Source of the DNA: Terrisporobacter petrolearius
GTDB taxonomy: Bacteria > Bacillota > Clostridia > Peptostreptococcales > Peptostreptococcaceae
Length of the DNA stretch: 50,587 nucleotides
Reading direction: 5' to 3'
NCBI RefSeq assembly: GCF_020748185.1
Contig: NZ_JAHZMO010000023.1
Location: forward strand, 1-50,587
Made by a program: the position numbers and the translations under genes
In this document: in pieces, positions 1-8,457 of the stretch
How positions within the stretch are numbered: position 1 is the stretch's first letter
Layout: each line of letters opens with the position of its first letter
The notes under the pieces: generated by a model
Told to the model about the DNA's origin: nothing
Database searches by the model: none
Seen by the model: the letters and a program-made list of their open reading frames with translations, nothing else

Positions 1-45
1 GATATTTCTTTTTCCTTCGCTAAGCTTTTGTTTTCTTTTTCCCAT
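1..45 (-). CDS. IS256-type transposase, first 15 codons only
   Basis: A reverse-strand ATG at 45 is preceded by GGAGG at 56-60 and opens MGKRKQKLSEGKRNI before running off the window edge. This opening resembles those of clostridial IS256/Mutator transposases, where a short basic N-terminus leads into a helical region ahead of the DDE catalytic core. Only 15 residues are visible, so the assignment rests on the N-terminal likeness and on the terminal-repeat-like DNA upstream. A short basic protein of another family cannot be excluded. Confidence 0.45.
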   Translation of the reverse strand, partial: MGKRKQKLSEGKRNI

Positions 46-133
46 AATAAAACAGCCTCCTATAATAATTAAATATTATCATAGAAAGCTGTTGAATTTT
101 GTTATTTACAGAGTTTTTTTCACACACACTTTT
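1..133 (-). mobile_element. End of an IS256-family insertion sequence (partial)
   Basis: The window opens inside an insertion sequence read on the minus strand. A transposase start lies at 45, and about 90 bases upstream of it look like an IS256-type terminal region (reverse strand GTGTGTGAAAAAAACTCTGT, then AAATAACAAAATT). The exact outer boundary is a guess near 130, just before the stop codon of the next gene at 167. The family is recalled from the start of clostridial Mutator-type transposases and could not be confirmed because the rest of the gene is outside the window. Confidence 0.5.
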
Positions 134-166
134 TATAAAGAAAATTATATATGGTTATTTTGTAAC

Positions 167-547
167 TTAGAATAAAAACTCTACCATAGAGGACACTCCG
201 TATTCTTTACAAATAGATTTTATTCCTTCAGAAATTTCGTCTCTAGAATAATCATTTGACTCTAAATAATCATCGCCAAAATCATTAAGATACAAATAAA
301 ATGACATTGCCATTTCAAATTGTTTCATATCAGAAGTATTTATTTCATCGAATAACATATCTTCAGCGTCATTTATCTTTCCTTGATTTACAAGTTCTAA
401 TAACCTCACATATAAATAATCTATTCTAGAATATTCGTCGTTTTCTGGTAGTTCGTATTCCATCTCACTTTTACCAAGCACAATATGAGCAATGGATTTA
501 ACTAAATCTTTTACCATTCTTAAAATATAATCCTTTTCAAGTTCCAT
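167..547 (-). CDS. DUF6483-like small protein
   Basis: A protein of about 126 residues, acidic and helical, with no signal peptide or membrane segment. It fits the DUF6483 family seen in Clostridia, whose function is unknown; that assignment is from memory of the family. The start is taken at the ATG at 547 because AGGAG (556-560) sits 8 bases upstream. A GTG at 556 overlaps that Shine-Dalgarno and would only add MKC. The gene stands alone, with its 3' end about 35 bases from the IS256-type element at the left edge, so it may share the element's read-through transcripts. Confidence 0.6.
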   Translation of the reverse strand: MELEKDYILRMVKDLVKSIAHIVLGKSEMEYELPENDEYSRIDYLYVRLLELVNQGKINDAEDMLFDEINTSDMKQFEMAMSFYLYLNDFGDDYLESNDYSRDEISEGIKSICKEYGVSSMVEFLF

Positions 548-738
548 ACATTTCACTCCTATTTTTATATATAAATATTATTATTATCATTTTAAATAAA
601 ATTGTATCATAATAATAAAATTCACGCTATTTTATAAAATATTATACTCCTTTAGGAAAAATTATTAAAGTAAATATTTGAATACTATCTGTCTATAGTG
701 AAAAAAATATAAGTAAACAAATTTTTGAGGAGAGAATT

Positions 739-1698
739 ATGAGAATTAGATTAGGTTATGTGGCAATTGCATTAAATCTGAAAAATATTACATCTTCAAG
801 CACAGTGACCTTTGCTAACTATAATAAATTAAAATGTGAAGATGAAAAGCTTAGAAAACTAAAAAGAGTAACATTTTCTAATATAGATGATTTGGAGACC
901 ATATTAAAATACAATATTGAAAACAATATACATTTTTATAGATTAACTTCAAAATTAATACCTTTATCTACACACCCAGAAGTAAGCTGGGATTATGAAA
1001 AGTATTTTAGCAAAGAATTAAGGACAATAGGAAATATAATTAAATCATCAAACATGAGATTAGATGCCCATCCAGATCAATTTAATGTGATAAATAGTGT
1101 TAAAGATAATGTGGTACAAGACACCATAAGAAATCTTAATCACGCAGTGGATTTATTTGAACTTATGAAGTATGATGCTGGAAAATTAGTAATTCATACA
1201 GGAAGTTCAGCTGGAGGAAAAGATGAGAGTATACATAGATTTATTTCAAACTATAAAGCTTTTCCCAAAAGAGTAAGAGAGCGTTTGATTTTAGAAAATG
1301 ATGATAAAGTATTTACTGCTAAAGACGTGCTTGAAATTTGTGAGGAAATTAATGCACCTATGGTAGTAGATATACATCATCATAATTGCAATAATAATAA
1401 AGAAAGTATGGCACATTTACTTCCTCATATATTTTCTACATGGGATAGTGAAAGTCTGCCACCTAAAATTCATTTTTCTACCCCAAAAGAAGGAGAACTA
1501 GATAGAAAACACGCGGATTATATAGATGCTAATGATTTTTGTAGTTTTTTAGATTTAGCAAAAGAAAATGTAAATAGAGATTTTGATGTTATGATAGAGG
1601 CTAAAAAGAAAGATCAAGCCTTATTTAAATTGATGAATGATTTGAAAAAAATTAATTATCACTGCAAGTTTATAGATAATAGCACAATAGAAATATGA
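739..1698 (+). CDS. uvsE: UV DNA damage endonuclease UvsE/UvdE
   Basis: A TIM-barrel endonuclease that nicks DNA immediately 5' of UV photoproducts (cyclobutane dimers and 6-4 products) and feeds them into alternative excision repair. The 319 residues match family length. Metal-site motifs visible in order are DAHPDQF (109-115), IHTG (152-155), LENDD (185-189), DIHHHN (211-216) and HFSTP (245-249), with an IEAKKKDQAL signature at 286-295. The opening RLGYVAIAL is typical of the family. The ATG has GAGGAGAG upstream. It is monocistronic, ending before a hairpin at 1751. In spore formers this enzyme complements spore photoproduct lyase; whether this gene is sporulation-controlled is not evident. 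Confidence 0.93.
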   Translation: MRIRLGYVAIALNLKNITSSSTVTFANYNKLKCEDEKLRKLKRVTFSNIDDLETILKYNIENNIHFYRLTSKLIPLSTHPEVSWDYEKYFSKELRTIGNIIKSSNMRLDAHPDQFNVINSVKDNVVQDTIRNLNHAVDLFELMKYDAGKLVIHTGSSAGGKDESIHRFISNYKAFPKRVRERLILENDDKVFTAKDVLEICEEINAPMVVDIHHHNCNNNKESMAHLLPHIFSTWDSESLPPKIHFSTPKEGELDRKHADYIDANDFCSFLDLAKENVNRDFDVMIEAKKKDQALFKLMNDLKKINYHCKFIDNSTIEI

Positions 1699-1750
1699 TA
1701 TTATTTCCTAGTAGGATATAATATAAATATATTATTAATAACAAAATCGT

Positions 1751-1800
1751 AAAACACTACCTATAAAGAAACTCGTTATTTTTGTAGATAGTGTTTTATA
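1751..1800. terminator. Hairpin between convergent uvsE and DUF4363 genes
   Basis: Arms 1751-1763 and 1785-1797 pair almost perfectly (AAAACACTACC against GGTAGTGTTTT-like with one wobble). It lies about 50 bases after the uvsE stop. The T-rich 3' flank is modest, so it is a probable rather than certain intrinsic terminator. Confidence 0.6.
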
Positions 1801-1813
1801 TAATTTGTTTTAA

Positions 1814-1898
1814 AAGCTAAAATTCGCTACGCTCATAGCGTCAACGAGATATCCTTGCTTTCGCTTCGGATAACTCCGTTACTTAAAATTATTAGCTT
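1814..1898. repeat. Imperfect palindromic island of higher GC
   Basis: Outer arms AAGCTAA (1814-1820) and TTAGCTT (1892-1898) enclose nested inverted repeats: CGCTA/TAGCG around 1827-1840, and AACG + TATCC (1843-1854) against GGATA + CGTT (1868-1880). The segment is clearly richer in GC than its surroundings and has no open frame. It looks like a dispersed REP/MITE-like repeat or a structured RNA. A loosely similar stretch occurs at about 16175-16220. Confidence 0.4.
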
Positions 1899-1990
1899 AA
1901 AGTGCTTATAGTGTAAGATGGCAATACTTAAATTTAAAATTTTTATATTCACTACGAATAACTTAAAGTTTCCTTAAAAATTGTATGTAT

Positions 1991-2371
1991 TTAAAAAATT
2001 CGATTAAGATTACAACACTCATCTTCCATTAGGTTTTCTAGAACCATTTTTATTTTTTCGATTTCTTGAAGACTTATCATTTTTTCCTCTAGACATATAC
2101 TTTGATTAAGAACTTCTAGCGATGCAAATATTTCATTAAAATAACCATGATTTACTAGTTTATACCATACACTTTTTTCTTCATCTAAATTCATTTTAGT
2201 ATCTTTTAAAATATATAACGCTTGTTCCCATTTATCTTCTTTTATTTTTTCTTCTATTACATTGACTTGATCTATATAATTTGAAGAAAACTCATTGATT
2301 TTCTCATGATTAAATAATCCTAATATGATGAACAATATTGTCCATGCAAGTACAAAATAAGAGGATTTCAT
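1991..2371 (-). CDS. DUF4363 family membrane-anchored protein
   Basis: A single N-terminal hydrophobic segment (residues 4-20, YFVLAWTILFIILGLF) is followed by a helical, charged extracytoplasmic region of about 100 residues, the layout of DUF4363 proteins. These commonly sit directly behind a DUF421/YetF-like gene, as here, and the pair is probably co-translated. The start is the ATG at 2371 with GAGGTG upstream. The longer frame would begin at a GTG (2386) inside the Shine-Dalgarno and overlap the upstream stop. Function is unknown. The coiled-coil-like body and membrane anchor suggest a structural partner of the DUF421 protein. Confidence 0.75.
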   Translation of the reverse strand: MKSSYFVLAWTILFIILGLFNHEKINEFSSNYIDQVNVIEEKIKEDKWEQALYILKDTKMNLDEEKSVWYKLVNHGYFNEIFASLEVLNQSICLEEKMISLQEIEKIKMVLENLMEDECCNLNRIF

Positions 2372-2382
2372 AAAAATACACC

Positions 2383-3039
2383 TCACTCATATTTTTTTTG
2401 AATAAATATTTTGTCATATTCATCTAATACACAAATAAGAACATCTTTAACATCATTAATATGATGAGATTTAAGAATATTTAATAGCCATTCATCATCT
2501 TTATTAATTAGCTTTAAATTACTTTTAAGAGTTTTACCATCATGTATCAATGATATGGGTAGATGATTATACTCTCGACTTGGAGTAGTATTATAAGTTG
2601 TTGTTGGAACAACGCTCAAATTACCATCAGTTTCTAATATGGCATACTGAACATATTTAATATTAAAATATCCTTGTACACGAAGTTGTTCTAATAGTTC
2701 GTTAATAGTTATCTTTTCTTTTTTTAGTGCACTATAATCTATTTTACCTTTATTAATTAGTATAGAAGGTTTACCTGATACTAATCTCCCAATAAATTTT
2801 GATTTAAGTCCTAAAATAGAGATTAAAGTTTGCATAAAAACTAAACCTGTTAGAGCAGCTATTCCATAAAGCATGGGAATATCGTTGTTTTCCATAGGAG
2901 TTGAGGCTACTTCTGCTATTAGTAAAGTTATTACTAAATCAAAACAATTCATTTCAGCTATTTCACCTTTACCCATAATTCTTAGCGAAACTAAAACGGC
3001 AATATATAGTATTATACTTCTAATAAATACAACTAACAT
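2383..3039 (-). CDS. DUF421 (YetF/YcaP-type) membrane protein
   Basis: About 218 residues with three predicted N-terminal transmembrane helices (roughly residues 2-20, 34-52 and 58-80), then the cytosolic DUF421 domain carrying GKPSILINKGKID and the LLEQLRVQGYFNIKYVQYAI segment that identifies YetF-like proteins. These occur in spore-former membranes; the biochemical role is unsettled. The start is the ATG at 3039 preceded by AAGGGAGA. A TTG seven codons upstream is less likely. The downstream DUF4363 gene starts 12 bases after this stop, forming a two-gene operon that is read convergently with uvsE. Confidence 0.85.
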   Translation of the reverse strand: MLVVFIRSIILYIAVLVSLRIMGKGEIAEMNCFDLVITLLIAEVASTPMENNDIPMLYGIAALTGLVFMQTLISILGLKSKFIGRLVSGKPSILINKGKIDYSALKKEKITINELLEQLRVQGYFNIKYVQYAILETDGNLSVVPTTTYNTTPSREYNHLPISLIHDGKTLKSNLKLINKDDEWLLNILKSHHINDVKDVLICVLDEYDKIFIQKKYE

Positions 3040-3146
3040 ATTTTCTCCCTTCTTCCACAATATAATAACTTATTATTTGTAAAATTTAATCCTTTATGTA
3101 TAATTTAGGTATATAGAATAAAAGTATGTATTAAGAGGGGGATAAA

Positions 3147-3608
3147 ATGGTAGAAAGTATTAATATAAAAAATACTGTTGAGGATGCAAAACATATATTT
3201 AATAATGGTTTTGCATGCTCAGAATCTGTAATTTATGCTATTAGAAAAAATTTTAACCTAGATTTACCTGATGATGTAATTGCCATGTCATCAGGATTTC
3301 CTTGGGGACTTGGAAGAGCATATTGTATTTGTGGAGTTCTGGCTGGAGGTACAATGTGCCTTGGGTATTTTTTTGGAAGAAGGAATCCAAATGATCCTAA
3401 AATAAATAAATGTTTTGATTTAACAAAGGAATTTAGTGATGCATTTGTTGAGTTTGCAGGATATCAATGTTGTGGGAAAATAACAGAAGGACTAGATAGA
3501 GACAACAATGGACATAAAAGCAAATGCACTAATATAGTAGCTATGGCAACACAAAGAGTATGTGAAATTGTGTGTAGAGAGTTGGAAATAGAAATTATAG
3601 AAAACTAA
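3147..3608 (+). CDS. C_GCAxxG_C_C family (putative redox) protein
   Basis: 153 residues with the spaced cysteine pattern of the C_GCAxxG_C_C family: FACSES near residue 24, CICGVLAGGTMCLG around 67-80, CC in YQCCGK near 117 and C in KSKC near 134. Family members are thought to bind a metal or iron-sulfur centre and accompany oxidoreductases. No partner is adjacent here. The ATG has GAGGGGG upstream at the usual spacing. It is divergent from the DUF421 pair and ends in a strong hairpin at 3638, so it is transcribed alone. The precise function is unknown. Confidence 0.75.
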   Translation: MVESINIKNTVEDAKHIFNNGFACSESVIYAIRKNFNLDLPDDVIAMSSGFPWGLGRAYCICGVLAGGTMCLGYFFGRRNPNDPKINKCFDLTKEFSDAFVEFAGYQCCGKITEGLDRDNNGHKSKCTNIVAMATQRVCEIVCRELEIEIIEN

Positions 3609-3637
3609 ATATAGTAAATTGGTCAAAAAATAGGGAT

Positions 3638-3670
3638 AAAGCACTAGGATATATATCCTGGTGCTTTTTA
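3638..3670 (+). terminator. Intrinsic terminator after the C_GCAxxG_C_C gene
   Basis: AAAGCACTAGGATAT pairs with ATATCCTGGTGCTTT (one wobble), followed by a T run. It isolates the gene from miaB. Confidence 0.85.
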
Positions 3671-3695
3671 CTAGTATATTTAAGAAAAATTATGG

Positions 3696-3701
3696 TATAA
3701 T
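3696..3701 (+). promoter_or_regulatory. Probable miaB extended -10 promoter
   Basis: TATAAT with an upstream TG at the extended -10 position (TGGTATAAT), 33 bases before the miaB ATG. The -35 region is poor, as is usual for extended -10 promoters. Confidence 0.5.
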
Positions 3702-3734
3702 TGAATTTGCATTATTTACTAAGGAGGAAGACAA

Positions 3735-5171
3735 ATGGGAAAAAGAAAACAAGTTCAAGTTCCTGTGGAAAAGATAGAAGAGCAAAATAGATTTATTGAA
3801 GCAATAGGAGAAAAAAATAATAGATATTTTGCTATAAATAAAAGAAAACCTAAATATATGATCCAAACTTTTGGATGTCAAATGAATGAACACGACTCAG
3901 AAAATTTAGCAGGAATGTTAGAGGCTATGGGTTACGAAGCTACTTTAATGACTTCTGATTGTGATTTAATAATATATAACACTTGTGCAGTAAGAGAAAA
4001 CGCTGAACTTAAAGTTTATGGTAACTTAGGTCACTTAAAATTAGCTAAAAGAAAAAATCCTGATTTAAAAATTGCTGTATGTGGATGTATGATGCAACAA
4101 CCTCATGTTGTAAAAGAAATAAAAACTAAATATAAACATGTAGATTTAGTTTTTGGTACACACAACTTATATAAATTTCCTGAACTATTAACTCAGACTA
4201 TGGATAGTCAAACTACACTAGTAGATGTTTGGGATGTAGATGGAGAAGTGGTTGAAGGACTTAGAAGTAGTAGAAAATTTGAGCTTAAAGCCTTTGTAAA
4301 CATAATGTATGGATGTAATAACTTCTGTACTTATTGTATAGTGCCATACACTAGAGGAAGAGAAAGATCTAGAACCCCAGAAGACATAATAAATGAAATA
4401 AAAGAATTGGCAGCAAATGGGACTAAAGAAATAACACTACTTGGTCAAAATGTTGACTCTTATGGAAAAACTTTAGAAGAGCCTATAACATTTGCACAGT
4501 TACTTAGAATGACAAATGAAATAGAAGGATTAGAAAGAATAAGATTTATGACTTCTCATCCAAAGGACATATCTGATGAAGTTATATATGCCATGAGAGA
4601 TTGTGATAAAGTATGTGAATTCTTACATTTACCAGTACAATGTGGTAGTACAGGTCTTCTTAAAAAGATGAACAGACACTACACTAAAGAAGACTATTTA
4701 AGAATAATAGAAAAAGCTAAAAGTGAAATACCAGGAATTGCTTTTTCTACTGATTTAATGATAGGATTCCCAGGAGAAACTGAAGAAGATTTATTAGATA
4801 CTATAGATGTGGTTGAAAAGGTTAAATACGACAATGTATTCACATTTATATACTCTAAAAGAGAAGGTACTCCAGCAGCTAAAATGGAAGATCAAATTCC
4901 AGAAGACGTAAAACATGAAAGATTTAATAAAGTTTTAGCTAAAGTAAATGAAATACTAGTAGGTCTTAACAAAGAATATGTAGGCAAAACAGTTGAAGTT
5001 TTAATAGAAGGAAAAAGTAAAACTGATGATAGTAAATTTACAGGAAGAACTAGACAAAATAAATTAGTAAATTTCACAGTTAAAAATCCAGAAGAAAACT
5101 TAGTTGGAAAGTTGATGAACGTAAAAATAAGTTCAGCCACAACATTTTCATTAGTTGGGGAAGAAGCTTAA
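3735..5171 (+). CDS. miaB: tRNA-2-methylthio-N6-isopentenyladenosine synthase MiaB
   Basis: A radical-SAM methylthiotransferase that adds the 2-methylthio group to i6A37 in tRNAs reading UNN codons. The N-terminal MTTase domain has cluster cysteines Cys48 (FGCQMN), Cys84 (NTCAVRE) and Cys118 (CGCMM). The radical-SAM CxxxCxxC is CNNFCTYC at about residues 194-201. A TRAM domain closes the 478 residues, a little longer than many MiaBs because of a 40-residue N-terminal tail. AAGGAGG precedes the ATG. Its substrate is made by MiaA, encoded about 8 kb downstream. The last two codons and the stop lie in the stem of an unusually long hairpin. Confidence 0.96.
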   Translation: MGKRKQVQVPVEKIEEQNRFIEAIGEKNNRYFAINKRKPKYMIQTFGCQMNEHDSENLAGMLEAMGYEATLMTSDCDLIIYNTCAVRENAELKVYGNLGHLKLAKRKNPDLKIAVCGCMMQQPHVVKEIKTKYKHVDLVFGTHNLYKFPELLTQTMDSQTTLVDVWDVDGEVVEGLRSSRKFELKAFVNIMYGCNNFCTYCIVPYTRGRERSRTPEDIINEIKELAANGTKEITLLGQNVDSYGKTLEEPITFAQLLRMTNEIEGLERIRFMTSHPKDISDEVIYAMRDCDKVCEFLHLPVQCGSTGLLKKMNRHYTKEDYLRIIEKAKSEIPGIAFSTDLMIGFPGETEEDLLDTIDVVEKVKYDNVFTFIYSKREGTPAAKMEDQIPEDVKHERFNKVLAKVNEILVGLNKEYVGKTVEVLIEGKSKTDDSKFTGRTRQNKLVNFTVKNPEENLVGKLMNVKISSATTFSLVGEEA

Positions 5172-5224
5172 TATAAAAAGGTGCAAAATTTAATAATTTT
5201 GCACCTTTTTATATTAAGCTTCTT
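5161..5224 (+). terminator. Very long perfect hairpin terminating miaB
   Basis: Arms 5161-5190 and 5195-5224 are perfect 30-base inverted repeats with a four-base TAAT loop. The left arm contains the end of the miaB reading frame and its stop (5169-5171). The core GGTGCAAAATT/AATTTTGCACC followed by T5 is a classic terminator. Confidence 0.9.
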
Positions 5225-5265
5225 TTAATTATAATTTTTAGGATGATTTTAATTTATAGTTAGAT

Positions 5266-5926
5266 AATATTCAAGTCACAAATGCTTGCTCACTTGATCC
5301 AGATGGTAAAAATATAATATATATCAAAAGGTTTTATGAAAAAATTGCACCAGCTAGTACTGTAAAAACCATTATGGCTCTCACCATGTTAGACTATTGT
5401 AACATCAATAAAAAAGTGAATCTAGATGATTAGGTTAAATTTGTATTTAGTGATGACTTAAGGTCTGACTCAAAAGATGATATGTAGTAACTATAAAGGA
5501 ATTACTAGAGGGTCTATTACTACCTTCGGCAATAATGCAGCCTACGTCTTGGTAAAATAAACAAATAAAAAAATATCTGCTAGTTAATTACCAATTGAAG
5601 AAAACATATCAAATTTCATACTAATAAGAAGGCAGTTCTAATTGGAGTTAAAAATTCAAATTTTATTAGACGGGGTTAAATTAAAGGATAAATATTCGGA
5701 TGGTAATAAAGTTAGATATGAAAATGCAAATGAGCTAATAAATCCCTATAGTGAGTATTGCTATTTTAAGGTTTAAGGTTTAAAAGCAGAAAGTCCATTA
5801 GATGCTGGAACAAGTATATTTTCTGCTACAGTGATGAATGATAAAACTTATATTTGTGTTGTTATAAGATTAATAAATAAAGGAAGATGGTTAGATAGTT
5901 TATGTCTATATCAAATTATAAAATAA
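5266..5926 (+). pseudogene. Decayed D-alanyl-D-alanine carboxypeptidase (DacF-like)
   Basis: A peptidase S11 penicillin-binding protein gene in pieces. Frame one gives DGKNIIYIKRFYEKIAPAST then VKTIMALTML, containing the SxxK motif (PASTVK), before a TAG at 5431. A further stretch around 5490-5545 reads VTIKELLEGLLLPS and then frameshifts where the SxN (PSGNNAA-like) motif should be. The C-terminal part around 5700-5926 reads NELINPYSEYCYFKV, stop, GLKAESPLDAGTS and ends GRWLDSLCLYQIIK. The KTG triad is replaced by KAE. The signal-peptide end and middle are missing. It has several stops and frameshifts, so it is non-functional. Confidence 0.8.
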
Positions 5927-5956
5927 GGCCCACAATATAGTTATGAGGCCTTATTT
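5921..5956. terminator. Bidirectional hairpin after the pseudogene and NUDIX gene
   Basis: AAATAAGGCC (5921-5930) pairs with GGCCTTATTT (5947-5956). It covers the stop of the minus-strand NUDIX gene and follows the old stop of the pseudogene. Confidence 0.7.
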
Positions 5957-6562
5957 GTTTTTTATAAAGTTTAAAAAATTTTCTAAAATCCTAGCAGTTA
6001 TACCCCAAATAACATAATCCTTATATTCATAAAACCAAACAGGATATTCACCTATGGCAAACTCATATTTTTCTTTATTTGGTATTTTTTCATAAGGAAA
6101 ATTTTCATTTGGAACTACTTTTACATCATTTGTATAAATATTTGCATCGTAATTTATTAAGTAATCAAGGGGAACTAAAAATATATGATCCACTTCATCT
6201 TTATTAATATCTAAGTTTTTTATGTCTTTAATTTCACCTAAATAAGGATGAATAATTAAATTTGCATGTGATACATAAATATCTAAAGGAGATATGATAT
6301 TAATGTTATCTTCAGTTGTTCCTATCTCTTCACAAGTTTCTCTTATACAAGCCTCTTTTGGAGTTTCATTTTTTTCAATTCTTCCTCCAGGGAAGGAAAT
6401 TTCCCCAGGCTGACGCCTCATTTTTCTTGATCTTAGTTCAAACAAAATAGAGTATTTTCCATTTTCTTTTACTAAAGGTATTAATACAGAAGCACGATTC
6501 ATATTTTTATAGCCATTTATATAGGGCTGATAATTATTAAATTTGTCAATTATGTCTTTCAA
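5951..6562 (-). CDS. NUDIX hydrolase, CoA pyrophosphatase type
   Basis: 203 residues. The NUDIX box GGRIEKNETPKEACIRETCE with EIG following (residues 59-81) fits GX5EX7REUXEEXGU exactly. The preceding ELRSRKMRRQPGEISFPGG is the UPF0035 signature that marks CoA-type pyrophosphatases (NudL/PCD1), which split CoA and derivatives into 3',5'-ADP and phosphopantetheine. The start is a TTG at 6562 with AGGAGG ideally placed upstream; the next methionine (residue 21) has no such site, so TTG initiation is well supported. It is monocistronic and convergent with the dac pseudogene. Confidence 0.9.
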   Translation of the reverse strand: MKDIIDKFNNYQPYINGYKNMNRASVLIPLVKENGKYSILFELRSRKMRRQPGEISFPGGRIEKNETPKEACIRETCEEIGTTEDNINIISPLDIYVSHANLIIHPYLGEIKDIKNLDINKDEVDHIFLVPLDYLINYDANIYTNDVKVVPNENFPYEKIPNKEKYEFAIGEYPVWFYEYKDYVIWGITARILENFLNFIKNK

Positions 6563-6685
6563 AATAAAGCCTCCTAAAATTAAACATATTATTAATATAA
6601 TACTATAATAACATTATAGAGTTAAAGATATTAAAAAAATTTATGTTATACTAAAATAATAATGATGAGCTAATGGGGGGATTTG

Positions 6686-7957
6686 ATGGATAAAATTAAT
6701 AACATACTAGAAGAAATAAAACTTCCTGAAGTTATAAAAGTAAAACAAATATTTAATAAAACAAGTATAAATAACGTGGAAGAAGAAATAAAAAGATTAT
6801 TAAGTGAAGGAAACTTTAAAAACAAAATTAAAAAGGGAAAAACTGTAGCTATAACTGGGGGAAGTAGAGGAATTAGTAATTATAAAATTATAATGAAAAC
6901 CATAGTTGATTTTGTAAAAGACCAAGGTGGCATTCCATTTATTGTTCCAGCAATGGGGAGTCATGGTGGAGGCGATGCAAAAGGACAAAAGTATATTCTT
7001 GAAAAACTAGGAATTACGCAGGAAAATATGGGATGTGAAATAAAGTCTTCCATGGAAGTTGTGGAAATAGGAAAAACAATCAAAGGCTTACCTGTTTATA
7101 TAGATAAAAATGCTTTTGATGCCCATGGTATAATACTTGTTAACAGAATAAAAGCACATACTTCCTTTAGAGGGGAATATGAAAGCGGCCTTGTTAAAAT
7201 GCTTGCAATAGGACTAGGAAAAAGAAAAGGAGCAGATATTACTCATTCCTTAAGATTTGAAAAAATGGCTGAAAATATTTTAGAGTCAGCTAAAGTATCA
7301 CTATCTAAGCTAAATATATTATTTGGAGTTAGCACAGTAGAAGATGCCTATGACCATGTAGCTAATATAAATATATTAAATAAGGATGAAATTCTTACAA
7401 AAGAACCATTATTATTAGAAAAATCAAAAGATCTAATGGGAAAATTATATTTGGATAATATAGACGTGTTAATAGTAAAAGAAATTGGTAAAAATATAAG
7501 TGGTACAGGTATGGATACAAATATTATAGGAAGATATCATACTAAAGCTGCATCAGGAGGTCCAAATATAACAAAAATAGGTGTGCTAAGTTTAAATAGT
7601 AGTTCAAATGGAAATGCCAATGGAATGGGTTTGGCAGATTTTATAAGCAAAAAATTTTACAAGAATATTGAGTTTGAAAGTACATATTTAAATGCCATAA
7701 CTTCTACAGAACCAAATAGTATTAAGCTTCCTATGGTTTTAGAAAATGATAAATATGTATTTAAAGCTTGCGCTAAAACCTGCGGTATTTTAAATTACAA
7801 AAATATTAAGTTAGTTATAATAGAGAATACTAAAAATTTAAATGAAATTTATATGAGCCAAGAGGCTTATGAAAGCATAAGTGAACAAAAAATGGTTGAA
7901 ACTGAAGGAAGTTATTTTGAAATAAATTTTGATGAGAATGGTAATTTTATCATATAA
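6686..7957 (+). CDS. LarA-like (DUF2088) lactate racemase-domain protein
   Basis: 423 residues. The N-terminal half carries an ITGGSRGISNY and VPAMGSHGGGDAKGQ pattern like the DUF2088/LarA N-domain. The segments VNRIKAHTSFRGEYESGLVK and MLAIGLGKRKGA are typical of the LarA-like paralogues found in Clostridia. True lactate racemase needs a nickel-pincer cofactor made by LarBCE, and none of those genes is here, so racemase activity is not implied. ATG 6686 follows GGGGGG by 5 bases; a TTG one codon earlier is the only alternative. Monocistronic; the substrate is unknown. Confidence 0.75.
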   Translation: MDKINNILEEIKLPEVIKVKQIFNKTSINNVEEEIKRLLSEGNFKNKIKKGKTVAITGGSRGISNYKIIMKTIVDFVKDQGGIPFIVPAMGSHGGGDAKGQKYILEKLGITQENMGCEIKSSMEVVEIGKTIKGLPVYIDKNAFDAHGIILVNRIKAHTSFRGEYESGLVKMLAIGLGKRKGADITHSLRFEKMAENILESAKVSLSKLNILFGVSTVEDAYDHVANINILNKDEILTKEPLLLEKSKDLMGKLYLDNIDVLIVKEIGKNISGTGMDTNIIGRYHTKAASGGPNITKIGVLSLNSSSNGNANGMGLADFISKKFYKNIEFESTYLNAITSTEPNSIKLPMVLENDKYVFKACAKTCGILNYKNIKLVIIENTKNLNEIYMSQEAYESISEQKMVETEGSYFEINFDENGNFII

Positions 7958-8070
7958 AATGTTAAAAGAATATTAAAATATTAAATTATTGTAAAGTCTG
8001 TTAAGATGCTGTTAATTTGGGAAATATTAATCCGTGATGTAATATAATAAAATAAAAAGGAGTGGATAGT

Positions 8071-8169
8071 ATGACTACTACGGCTTGGATATTTATGGCA
8101 ACAGTATTTGTTATAATCGCAGGAGCAGCAGGTGTATCTCTTAATAAAATTTTAAAGAGTAACAAATAA
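8071..8169 (+). CDS. Small 32-residue membrane peptide
   Basis: An ATG at 8071 preceded by AAGGAG (8057-8062) opens a 32-codon frame: a short polar start (MTTTAW), one hydrophobic helix (IFMATVFVIIAGAAGVSL) and a basic tail (NKILKSNK). The Shine-Dalgarno, the positive-inside tail and the terminator hairpin at 8236 mark it as a real short gene that length cut-offs would miss. Function is unknown. The composition resembles small single-pass regulators of membrane complexes rather than a lytic toxin, but that is inference. Confidence 0.65.
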   Translation: MTTTAWIFMATVFVIIAGAAGVSLNKILKSNK

Positions 8170-8235
8170 GGTCTAATATTAACTTCATTACATCGTAGAT
8201 CAAATGATATTCTAAGATTAATAATATTCATATTC

Positions 8236-8279
8236 AAATAGCTATTTATTTATAAAAAATAAATAGCTATTTATTTTTG
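8236..8279 (+). terminator. Terminator after the small membrane peptide
   Basis: AAATAGCTATTTATT (8236-8250) pairs with AATAAATAGCTATTT (8258-8272), then a T-rich tail. Confidence 0.8.
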
Positions 8280-8427
8280 TTAATATATTTACAAATTATC
8301 TTCTATTTCTAAAAATTTTTAGATCCAACTAAAATGGCAATAACTATATATATTTTTTCAAAACTTCCATAAAAATTTATAATAAATTATATGTTTTTAT
8401 AGATAACATATAAATTGTGTTATATGA

Positions 8428-8433
8428 TATAAT
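8428..8433 (+). promoter_or_regulatory. Probable mutS operon promoter (extended -10)
   Basis: TATAAT preceded by TGA (TGATATAAT), 25 bases before the mutS start. The -35 region is weak. It would drive mutS-mutL-miaA and perhaps hfq. Confidence 0.5.
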
Positions 8434-8457
8434 AACAAAAGATGAGGAGGTAGAAAT

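Noticed and set aside
8001..8237. 78-codon minus-strand frame
   Set aside because: It is the shadow of the plus-strand 32-codon gene and its terminator, with no ribosome site.
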